DNA from: CAIRNS01 sp049508565
GTDB taxonomy: Bacteria; Elusimicrobiota; Endomicrobiia; Endomicrobiales; CAIRNS01
Length of the DNA stretch: 14,032 bases
NCBI GenBank assembly: GCA_049508565.1
Contig: JBELAT010000043.1
Coordinates: forward strand, 1 to 14,032
Direction: 5' to 3'
The first letter of the stretch is position 1. Each line of letters starts with the position of its first letter. Positions 7,801 through 13,833 of the stretch are shown here, one piece after another. Both the position numbers and the translations under genes were made by a program. Below the pieces are notes generated by a model that saw only the letters and a list, made by a program, of their open reading frames with translations, did no database searches and was not told the DNA's origin.

Positions 7801-10800
7801 TTTATATAAGATGTGTCCGACCAACAGTGCTTTTAGGCGGTCGTTTCTAAATACGATACTATAAAAACTGTGCATCAGCACACTTGATGCAAATATACCA
7901 AAACTCACCAGGGCAGGAACCATGATGATAAGCACAATATCGGCTGGAAACATCATAAACCAGGCAAAACCAGCCACTAATGCCACGGCTGCTGCTGCTT
8001 GAATTGCGAAGAGCATACCAGCTGCACCCGTAGTAACTATTTCACTGCTCAAACCGGCATTTGACTGAGTCAAACTGCTGGCAAATTTAACGTACAATTT
8101 ATTATTGACCATACTCGCAAGAGCAAGCCACGCGAACACCGGAGATTCGATAACAGGAACAATGATTTTCTCAACAAGCCCCTCATGATGATCTAACCAT
8201 TGTTCGCTGAAAACCTTTTTGAGTACCACATTCGTTCTGGGAAAGGTGAGTGAGGGAAACTCCCTTTTGTTAATAACCGACGCCTCTTCCAAAGATCGTT
8301 GAAGCTCTTTGATCTTGAGCACTGTTTCCGCATCAGCATCTGGTCTAGGTGTTTGCAAAAGGACACGTAACCGAGCGATTAGATCATCGAGTTCATACGG
8401 ATCATACGTGTTAATCACAATGTCTTCGTCCTTGCGGGCATAGGGATAAATGAACGTATTGGCTCCTTGGTGAACTCTGTCGAGCTTCTCAAGTGTTGCC
8501 TCTAACGAACTTCTCCCCCGCAAGATTTTCCGTACGTCCAATATCAACTGCCTCAGTTTCGCTTTTTCCGGGATCATATCTATAAATACGTGGGACTCTT
8601 TTCCCAAAAATGGACTGATCGTGTGCCACGCTTGCTCAGAGAAATAAGCGTCTTCTCCTCCGGTCCATCGTGTAGCGTCTAGCATGAATGCGAAAAGCCC
8701 TTCAAAGACCACTATCCCGTCAGGACCGATGCTCAACGAAAAAGGTTTTCCGCTGCGGCCATCTGTCGTTGCGGCTTTGCCTTTAGTGAGCAAATCGTCA
8801 AGAAATGTAACAAGTTTATCCCAGTCAACGGCTGATGGTTCATCGAGATTCGTCACTTTCATATAAAAATGGTCCATGCCAACGACAACTGCGTCCCGAT
8901 TCATCGAACGTATTCTTCTCGCAATTTTCTGGGCAATCGTCGATTTACCTGATGCAGAAGCTCCTGCTGTCAAGACTAATCCTCTTCGTTGTCGAGGAAA
9001 TCCCTGAAAAATGCGATTAGCCGCCTCATCAATTTGTTCTATTATCGACCGAGTGCGTGCCGGGGTTCCCAGAGAAACAAACGTGCGCAATCTATCCCCT
9101 AATGCAGCATGCAGTATCGCAAGCAGCGGATGCGACTTTTCTTCTGTGGCCAATGCCTCATTTAACGCTTCTTCCGACACGATATTTTCCTGCCACCACT
9201 CAGGGAAATAGGCGATTTCATCGAGCCTATCTTTGAATTTTTCCTGAATTTCAGTGTTGCTGGCAATATGCCAGATAAGGCCGTCTGAGTCCCACCATGC
9301 TCGACGGCTCCCGGATTCTATGACCCCGCGGGAAAGAGCAAATATTAGGTCGACAACTACGTGCGGGTTGGTAAAGGGAATTATTTTTTGGTAATTGTCT
9401 GCTACAAAGTTCACCGTCTGTCGCAGTGCTTCGACGATGATTCCCGTGTCGGGCGGAACAGGATTTTGTTTGTCTTTCACAACGGAATCAAGTTTTCCAT
9501 CTTTGATCATAAACTGTATTTCTCTGTCCTCAATCCTGATTGTTGCCCGCGTTGCCGTCAACGACACCAGCGCAGCATCAGCCGATGATACACTCAGAGC
9601 CAGCGCCTGAGATGCAAACAGTCTCGCCTGCTGCCAGGCTATGGTATCGTATATCGCGGCTGTCGAGCGCGTTTCTTTTGTCACTGCGGGAGTGATAGTC
9701 AGATACGATATTTTTCTTTCTTCTAGTAACGCGGTAATCCCTGACGTGTGAAACCCTCCGCTCACCACAACGATAACTTCGTGGCGTGCTCCGATCTCCT
9801 TACCGATCAGCTGAGAAGGTGGTGGCGCGACTGTCCGGTGATCAGTGTGCTCAGAGGCAGCAATGGTATCAATAAACACATGTGTTCGTTTCTCATTAAC
9901 AGCATAATAATCATCAAGCAACGGGAAATCTTCAGCGAGGTCGAGAATGTGGTTCTTACAGGTATATTTGCCCCAGATATCTTTAAACTTTTCAAATCTC
10001 GCAGTGAAATAGGCGTAATCATCTGCCGAGAGCTTATGTAAAAGATAATCTTCAAAGCAAGAAAAGAAATCAGCCAAAAAAGATATTTCAACCTCTCCCA
10101 TATCGTGTGAAAAAGCTATTCGCAGTTGTTCGACAAGACTCTTTTCTTCCTTAAGAAGCTCGAGCGGATTAATGGACTGGCTCTTTTCATAATAAGCGAA
10201 CAGCTCATTGAGCTCGGGATAGGAAATACGTGTTCCGAGCGTGTATGTTTTCGATAACCGCGCGAGAGCAGGATACACCATATCGGCTTTTGAAAAATCC
10301 CCGGTACTTTCCCGCAGCTGATCGTACTGTGCAAACGATAATTTTGTTTTCAAAGTGCCGATATACTCTTTAAGCTCTCCGGACGCCGCACGGTACCGCA
10401 CATGTTTCTGCATGTCCATTACTTCGAGATACGTTTTGATGGCCGGATATTTGTTCCAGTTGATCGGCAGCAGGTTATTGTACCGTTGGGGGTGCGCGTT
10501 GATCTTTTCGACATATTCTTTCATTAACGCATAATACTGCGCCGGAGATATTGCTCCCGCTTTATATTTCGCAAGGATCTTATTGAGTCTCTTATTTTGT
10601 GTCGTCAGATACTTCGCCTTCATATAATCAAGTTCGTCTGATAACGTCTTGATCTTTTGTTCGTAGAGTTTTTTCTTATCGATAATTCTTCCCAGCCGGA
10701 CAATGTTGGCTTTATGCATACCCTCATTTTCTAAACCAAACAACCTTCCCGCAGGTATGAGTCCGCAGGCCATCGGGTGGCGGTTACCTGTTTCCTGCTG

Positions 10801-11289
10801 CTTCATCGCCCAGTATTCCGCCCCCGTCAAGCGACCCGCGCCCACCAGGGCATCCATAATCTGTGTTCGAAGGCGTACGTCCTTAATCGCTGTTATCCAC
10901 CAGGTATCAATCGTACCATACCCGCCTTCAACATACACTTTTATGGATGTCTGACCTCCTGCTGTCCGGGCTATTTCATCAAGTATATGGGCAATATTGT
11001 GCTGGACTTCGCTATGACAATGAAGGTCCTGGATAAGGATAACTTCCGGCAACCTCGCCTCAGAGGGACTCTCAGAAACGCGTGGTATTTCATAACTGCC
11101 CGTGATCCGGCCAATCGAAGCAGCAATGGTAAGGCCATAGGGCGACAGAGGATGTTCTAACGCAGCCTGAAGCAGCGCTTGGCTCCCTGTTTGCTGTGCC
11201 ATGTCAAGCGCCCCTTCAACGGCAGGCGCAAGCACACACGAAAACAGAAAGCAGATGAGGGTACTAATCGTTATTGCTTTTTTTTTCAC
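4855..11289 (-). CDS. Giant secreted/membrane protein: ChaN/TraB-like region plus two uridine-kinase-like P-loop domains
   Basis: One uninterrupted frame of 2144 residues starts at GTG 11289 (no in-frame ATG until residue 30, no clear Shine-Dalgarno). Residues 1-23 form a signal peptide: MKKK, hydrophobic core, APA cleavage-like site. Residues about 81-545 carry VILIQDLHCHSE (83-94), KVYVEGGYG (117-125), LFGLENEG (183-190) and VVVSGGFHTSGITALLEE (507-524), reminiscent of the ChaN/TraB/EreA superfamily, with a charged helical insertion between about 200 and 470. P-loop domain 1 (about 770-975) has GASASGKST (776-784), DHFY (806-809), VVFEG (860-864) and NTYDPYEL (960-967). Hydrophobic pair 1090-1110 and 1112-1138 follows. 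P-loop domain 2 (about 1187-1412) has GGSAGGKTT (1193-1201), DEYY (1223-1226), LIIEG (1299-1303) and NTYRPGEL (1394-1401). A second hydrophobic pair lies at about 1543-1566 and 1568-1592. Residues 1600-2144 are soluble-looking and unrecognised. Both P-loop domains resemble uridine kinase/phosphoribulokinase and keep the Walker A lysine, but their substrates are unknown. Taxonomic similarity to Omnitrophota giants is inference. Confidence 0.85.
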   Translation of the reverse strand: MKKKAITISTLICFLFSCVLAPAVEGALDMAQQTGSQALLQAALEHPLSPYGLTIAASIGRITGSYEIPRVSESPSEARLPEVILIQDLHCHSEVQHNIAHILDEIARTAGGQTSIKVYVEGGYGTIDTWWITAIKDVRLRTQIMDALVGAGRLTGAEYWAMKQQETGNRHPMACGLIPAGRLFGLENEGMHKANIVRLGRIIDKKKLYEQKIKTLSDELDYMKAKYLTTQNKRLNKILAKYKAGAISPAQYYALMKEYVEKINAHPQRYNNLLPINWNKYPAIKTYLEVMDMQKHVRYRAASGELKEYIGTLKTKLSFAQYDQLRESTGDFSKADMVYPALARLSKTYTLGTRISYPELNELFAYYEKSQSINPLELLKEEKSLVEQLRIAFSHDMGEVEISFLADFFSCFEDYLLHKLSADDYAYFTARFEKFKDIWGKYTCKNHILDLAEDFPLLDDYYAVNEKRTHVFIDTIAASEHTDHRTVAPPPSQLIGKEIGARHEVIVVVSGGFHTSGITALLEERKISYLTITPAVTKETRSTAAIYDTIAWQQARLFASQALALSVSSADAALVSLTATRATIRIEDREIQFMIKDGKLDSVVKDKQNPVPPDTGIIVEALRQTVNFVADNYQKIIPFTNPHVVVDLIFALSRGVIESGSRRAWWDSDGLIWHIASNTEIQEKFKDRLDEIAYFPEWWQENIVSEEALNEALATEEKSHPLLAILHAALGDRLRTFVSLGTPARTRSIIEQIDEAANRIFQGFPRQRRGLVLTAGASASGKSTIAQKIARRIRSMNRDAVVVGMDHFYMKVTNLDEPSAVDWDKLVTFLDDLLTKGKAATTDGRSGKPFSLSIGPDGIVVFEGLFAFMLDATRWTGGEDAYFSEQAWHTISPFLGKESHVFIDMIPEKAKLRQLILDVRKILRGRSSLEATLEKLDRVHQGANTFIYPYARKDEDIVINTYDPYELDDLIARLRVLLQTPRPDADAETVLKIKELQRSLEEASVINKREFPSLTFPRTNVVLKKVFSEQWLDHHEGLVEKIIVPVIESPVFAWLALASMVNNKLYVKFASSLTQSNAGLSSEIVTTGAAGMLFAIQAAAAVALVAGFAWFMMFPADIVLIIMVPALVSFGIFASSVLMHSFYSIVFRNDRLKALLVGHILYKGEEQRAQEIKDLAKKAYALPKGPHMMIFSGGSAGGKTTSAKEVAREIEKLGRQAEVYSLDEYYRNRDDDEADGYPRLANGKLDYDDPRALHKDLIKRHVTDLMHHIPVTVPRFIRNGMKSHRVDDKTIHLGDDGILIIEGIFALHPMMVDNYAQTPEQSQRVFKDSMRIFIDPLTPFDEFSEDDMRLIRRILRDSRHDATIAQIIDRYPSVLAGLRKYVSPARANANIVLNTYRPGELSFWKYLVLAQLNEAAEKEFKENDIATLSQLRRLIALFENVPDISSQSVRKFFGRIEHSVLREFAGTGEDMNFPDVISRSRAYGGARAWRINSYLIDVLAGHSQAWAQLRHMLVAQQLQFMIRPWQFDKERGFPGLRQKGLHWSAFVASWSGIVWGIVQLAFLLAAGHVGFGVGTLLIDSVAGIITSLAIRMVHLQSREMPVTFWISENRNDADEEILAFNKESVVVRVHRMPAPLSDEYQQLRETADLRNLAIRSNSVWIRREDGVLTVYVQADNSQSFAHGASEVVSTIQGTAGFRAIARPAVIMEDLVGQIVDSNQVVVVNCTGQELSVGDDVAVVTDQQAMSFSAHTIRAVKDAENFSRSPIIGFEVPWSDGLLDEAIAFDNRYLFFSQEQLRLAGADKIKALKKRTKIFGVYDKGSRPIAESLLDDYGLDGIICTQLSSADVESIARLFKKAVVVGSTIIDSQTAQPFVQLDLARPDFENRIKDIKPGSYVKVTLPPEDSVDRHHRIIALDSLPLSCALIFEKLNMDRGFDVSISGVNLAEFFHLSPQTPDERYEEMVAGELPMGIIEPRTEEELEDDIRLMQGQTDLPQNREFSEMVRLHLLKTADAAQRNFFLHAVIKRMKARNYLAQKGKKGDLAEPRFELLVGDILDNDAQMSGSPINMAVLNYFNDLKESVNDQPFQQELFQYIMRHKQDPAAHSTLLRLIELFAEQKVILSTPDASTISSPRMDAVRTILSAA

Positions 11290-11321
11290 TGGATTCTCAA
11301 ATAAAAGTATTGAGGACGTTC

Positions 11322-11335
11322 ATGTTATAGAACAT
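11322..11335. repeat. Inverted repeat ATGTT-ATAG-AACAT in the leader of the giant gene
   Basis: Perfect 5-base arms around a 4-base loop lie 33 bases upstream of the GTG start of the giant protein, within its probable 5' untranslated region. It could be an operator or a small leader hairpin. Its short length means chance is not excluded. Confidence 0.2.
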
Positions 11336-11368
11336 CAGGAGTTTGGATATATCGGGGGACCTGCTCGT

Positions 11369-11397
11369 ATAATAGTAGGTAGAAGGTGAAACAAAAA
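11369..11397 (-). promoter_or_regulatory. Candidate promoter for the giant-protein gene
   Basis: Reading the minus strand, TTTTTG (rc of 11392-11397) is followed after 17 bases by TATTAT (rc of 11369-11374), a 5/6 match to the -10 consensus with a weak -35. It lies between the tRNA terminator and the GTG start and would give a leader of roughly 75 bases. The plus strand of the same site reads a perfect TATAAT at 11368-11373, but with TTGGAT 19 bases upstream and no gene following it, so the minus-strand reading is preferred. Confidence 0.3.
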
Positions 11398-11447
11398 TGA
11401 GGAAATAAAGAAAAATTCGAGTGAATTCTTCTGGGACTAAAGGGACT

Positions 11448-11476
11448 AAAAAAAGTGTCCCTACAGTGAGAACACT
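11448..11476 (-). terminator. Rho-independent terminator after tRNA-Leu
   Basis: On the minus strand AGTGTTC (rc of 11470-11476) pairs with GGACACT (rc of 11454-11460) around a 9-base loop, with one G-U pair, followed directly by seven T (rc of 11448-11454). It begins 12 bases after the tRNA-Leu 3' end, the expected place for ending that transcript, and separates it from the giant-protein gene. Confidence 0.6.
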
Positions 11477-11488
11477 TATTTTTTATTA

Positions 11489-11572
11489 TGCCGAGGGCGA
11501 GATTTGAACTCGCACAACCTTGCGGTCACAGGCTTCTGAGACCTGCGTGTCTGCCAGTTCCACCACCTCGGC
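11489..11572 (-). tRNA. tRNA-Leu, anticodon CAG
   Basis: The minus strand reads a complete class II tRNA. The acceptor stem pairs GCCGAGG (rc of 11566-11572) with CCTCGGC (rc of 11490-11496), and the discriminator base is A (11489), as required for leucine. The anticodon loop CTCAGAA (rc of 11534-11540) gives anticodon CAG at 11536-11538, decoding CUG. A long variable arm and a T arm with GTTCAAATC follow. CCA is not encoded, so it must be added by nucleotidyltransferase. It lies downstream of the response regulator on the same strand and has its own terminator. Confidence 0.95.
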
Positions 11573-11597
11573 ATGCAACTACCATCTTTGAGAAACT

Positions 11598-11618
11598 AAA
11601 AAACCCTCTATGAAAGGG
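11598..11618 (-). terminator. Weak terminator-like hairpin after the response regulator
   Basis: On the minus strand CCCT (rc of 11615-11618) pairs with AGGG (rc of 11604-11607) around a 7-base loop, followed by a run of six T (rc of 11598-11603). The stem is only 4 base pairs, so efficiency is doubtful. Its place, 27 bases after the response-regulator stop and before the tRNA, is right for a terminator or partial terminator. Confidence 0.35.
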
Positions 11619-11644
11619 CGCCACACTGCAGTATACGTCACACA

Positions 11645-12022
11645 CTATTTCGGGCGGATTTTAACGTTGGGAAGAACAGTATTTTTGATATAGTCGAGAT
11701 TAAACGGCTTCAAGAGACAATCCATCGCGCCAAGTCGAAATGCTTCGATCACTCGTTCAGCATCTTTGTACGCCGTGATCATGGCCACAGGAACTTTGCT
11801 ATCTAATTCTTTAATCTCTTTAAGAAGCTCCAGCCCGTTCTTCTGCGGCAGCATAATATCAAGCAAAACGAGATCAGGAACTATTGATACCAGTGCTTTG
11901 AGACCGTCCTGCGCATTATTATGCGTTACGACCTCATGATTAAGACTGGTAAAAAATGTTTTAAGAAAATCAAGCACGTCTGGATCGTCGTCAATGACCA
12001 GTATCCGCATCTTGTTTTCCAT
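11645..12022 (-). CDS. Single-domain response regulator (CheY-like receiver)
   Basis: This 125-residue protein is only a receiver domain. The acidic pocket is D11-D12 (ILVIDDDP), the phospho-acceptor is D55 in LLDIMLP, with T83 in MITAY and K105 in LLKPF, so all key phosphorylation residues are present. There is no DNA-binding or enzymatic output domain, so it should act by protein-protein contact or as a phosphorelay intermediate. No histidine kinase gene lies nearby, making it an orphan in this window. The ATG at 12022 follows GGGAGAGCAT, an acceptable Shine-Dalgarno region; an in-frame ATG four codons in is an alternative. A good promoter lies about 90 bases upstream, and a weak terminator-like hairpin and tRNA-Leu follow. 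Confidence 0.92.
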   Translation of the reverse strand: MENKMRILVIDDDPDVLDFLKTFFTSLNHEVVTHNNAQDGLKALVSIVPDLVLLDIMLPQKNGLELLKEIKELDSKVPVAMITAYKDAERVIEAFRLGAMDCLLKPFNLDYIKNTVLPNVKIRPK

Positions 12023-12334
12023 ATGCTCTCCCGTTCAAACACCCATCAATCGTACTCATTGCTTCTACACGCACATCATGCTGTGAAAAACAACTTGTCT
12101 TGCAACGAAAAAAAATATACCATTTATAGGCAGAAAAGTCAACACAAAAGCCGGGCTGCGCTCAAGACCCGCTGATAGTGAGGTCACAGGCACCGCTCAT
12201 CAACGTCAGTAATTTTTTTCAATCATATCTGCACATATCCTTGCGCAGTGTTAAACATGGTCAGCACTCTCGAGGAACAACTGAAATATATCGCGGAAAT
12301 AACTAATAACACCGCATGAATAAAAGGAGCCTGC
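12023..12334. other. Divergent intergenic region between response regulator and mazG
   Basis: This 312-base stretch holds the minus-strand promoter of the response regulator (12114-12142) and, at its right end, the mazG Shine-Dalgarno AAAAGGAG (about 12323-12330). The only other item is a 20-codon plus-strand frame, ATG 12257 to TGA 12319, ending 15 bases before mazG. I see no RNA gene and no clear plus-strand sigma70 promoter here. Confidence 0.4.
12114..12142 (-). promoter_or_regulatory. Sigma70-type promoter for the response regulator
   Basis: The minus strand reads TTGACT (rc of 12137-12142), a 17-base spacer, then TATATT (rc of 12114-12119). Both hexamers are 5/6 matches to consensus at ideal spacing, making this the best promoter in the window. 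The leader to the ATG at 12022 would be about 85 bases. Confidence 0.6.
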
Positions 12335-12748
12335 ATGAAAAAAACCATAACACCGGGAAAAGAATTGGAAAAATTAGTGGCTATCATGAAAAAGTTGCGT
12401 GGCCCCCAGGGGTGCCCCTGGGACAAGCGCCAATCACATCAATCGCTCCTGCCATACCTATTTTCTGAAGCGCATGAAGTAAAAGCAGCCGTCCGTAAAA
12501 AGGATTGGCCGAACCTTGAAGAAGAGTTGGGTGACGTGTTACTGCAGGTTATTTTTCATAGCCAGTTGGCCGATGAAAAAAATATGTTTACCATCACTGG
12601 TGTCATCCGGGGAATTAGCGAAAAACTGGTCCGCCGACATCCCCACGTGTTCGGTGGGAAAAAATTAAAAACGTCAGGTGAGGTTGTCAAACAGTGGGCA
12701 GAAATCAAAAAGACCGAAAAAGCACAGAAGGCCCTACACAGTAAGTAA
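12335..12748 (+). CDS. mazG: MazG-type nucleoside triphosphate pyrophosphohydrolase, single domain
   Basis: MazG hydrolyses NTPs or dNTPs to the monophosphate and pyrophosphate and is thought to remove aberrant nucleotides or affect (p)ppGpp signalling. LRGPQGCPWDKRQSHQSL at residues 21-38 is the family signature, followed by SEAHEV (44-49) and EELGDVLLQVIFHSQLA (63-79). The metal ligands E45, E48, E64 and D67 are present; the first Glu of the usual EExxE is Ser44. At 137 residues it is one domain, whereas E. coli MazG has two in 263 residues, and the C-terminal half is missing without sign of frameshift. RRHPHVFG and the closing WAEIKKTEK are typical of the N-terminal type domain. AAAGGAG stands 5 bases before the ATG. 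It converges with the UBA-like gene. Confidence 0.92.
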   Translation: MKKTITPGKELEKLVAIMKKLRGPQGCPWDKRQSHQSLLPYLFSEAHEVKAAVRKKDWPNLEEELGDVLLQVIFHSQLADEKNMFTITGVIRGISEKLVRRHPHVFGGKKLKTSGEVVKQWAEIKKTEKAQKALHSK

Positions 12749-12798
12749 ACAAACGAACTGGTTTTTCAGATATATTTTCATCCCGCGAAACAATTGCA

Positions 12799-13701
12799 TT
12801 AATCCCACGTAATCATTTTTTTCCACCACGACTGCGGCTGGGGATCAACTGTTTTTACTTTTGAATCATTTTTCAGGTGAGCTACACCAATGATGTTCGG
12901 CGCGAAATAGACGTGTACTTCTGTCATATCGCCTGATGAGGATACTTTTTTTACCGATGTTGGCAGCGGTATCATTTCTCCTTCTTTTTTTGCACCCACC
13001 AGATGTGCGAGATAATGGGCAATATCGCGCGGGTCGGTTATGCGGGAAATAATTAAATCCCCTTCAGCCAGGCGGCTTACTTCGCGCCCATTCTCGTCAT
13101 TTTCAAGGGTCACCGTTAAATGAACTCCCACCGCTTCATTTTCTTGAACTGCTGTTTTGTTGTCCGGGGAATTAACTCCGCTGGGGAGCTGGCGAAACTG
13201 CGTTAAATTGAGTTCTTCCGCTGACAAGCTTGCCTCGCCGCCCTCAAGTTCGAAAAAACGGCCAATGAGATCAGAAACGGTACTCATATTAAACTGATGG
13301 AAAATATCTTTATTGTCCATCAGATACGATCTCAACCGTTGTTCAAACTGTTGAGTGAAATCAGGCAGGCTGCCCTGGTCAAGACGATAGCTAAATATCC
13401 GTTTTTCAAGGGCGAACCAGTCCATTTCCGGCGGATTTTCGTAGAGTGCGGGATTATATGAAACCACTGTTCGCAGTCGATATATTTCCTGTGTTTTAGT
13501 GTTTATGACGGCAAGTAAAAGACCATACAGATTTTTCTGCGCAAAATAGAATTTGCCTTTGAGTGCAAAGATATGGCGAAGCAGGCTGCCAATAGTTTTT
13601 ATTGCCTGCTCCAGATCGTTGCCGGCAAGTTCCAGAGCAAGTTCTGCTTCACCCTGTTCGCACTCTGTTTCTTCCATTAATAACCGAATTTTATCTTGCA
13701 T
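12799..13701 (-). CDS. Unrecognised protein with N-terminal UBA/TS-N-like domain
   Basis: This 300-residue protein has no signal peptide and no membrane segment, so it is probably cytoplasmic. Residues 1-40 look like the three-helix UBA/TS-N fold: IRLLMEETECEQGEAELALE then AGNDLEQAIKTIG, the pattern seen at the start of EF-Ts and in the NAC UBA domain. Residues about 48-150 are rich in aromatic and charged residues (KGKFYFAQKNLYG, SYNPALYENPPEMDWF), residues 155-190 look like a flexible linker, and residues 191-286 appear to be a compact domain with IISRITDPRDIAHYLAHLVG, EMIPLPTSV and VHVYFAPNIIGVAHL. I do not recognise the family beyond the UBA-like part. The ATG at 13701 follows GAGGG with a 3-4 base spacer. 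It lies downstream of the xer gene on the same strand, 132 bases away, and converges with mazG, 50 bases between the stops. Confidence 0.75.
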   Translation of the reverse strand: MQDKIRLLMEETECEQGEAELALELAGNDLEQAIKTIGSLLRHIFALKGKFYFAQKNLYGLLLAVINTKTQEIYRLRTVVSYNPALYENPPEMDWFALEKRIFSYRLDQGSLPDFTQQFEQRLRSYLMDNKDIFHQFNMSTVSDLIGRFFELEGGEASLSAEELNLTQFRQLPSGVNSPDNKTAVQENEAVGVHLTVTLENDENGREVSRLAEGDLIISRITDPRDIAHYLAHLVGAKKEGEMIPLPTSVKKVSSSGDMTEVHVYFAPNIIGVAHLKNDSKVKTVDPQPQSWWKKMITWD

Positions 13702-13833
13702 AAACCCTCAAACCATAAGATTTTGTAAGGCCCGTTTTGATTATCATGAGAACACACCGGGATATCATGCCCCCATTTTATATGTATAAGGGTGCTGGTC
13801 GATTGCGGCGCCCTCACCGTATCAACTGACTGG

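Noticed and set aside
11368..11400. Perfect TATAAT on the plus strand at 11368-11373 followed by a short ATG frame
   Set aside because: The upstream TTGGAT is 19 bases away and the only frame is ATG AGG AAA TAA; nothing on the plus strand follows for it to express, and the same bases serve better as a minus-strand -10.
11433..11450. Tandem 9-base repeat GGGACTAAA x2
   Set aside because: Only two copies, in an A-rich spacer next to a terminator; too short to support a functional or CRISPR-like repeat.
13780..13815. GGGTGC / GCGCCC hairpin between xer and the UBA-like gene
   Set aside because: The stem needs a G-U pair and has a 12-base or longer loop, and no T-run follows on either strand, so it is not a convincing terminator.
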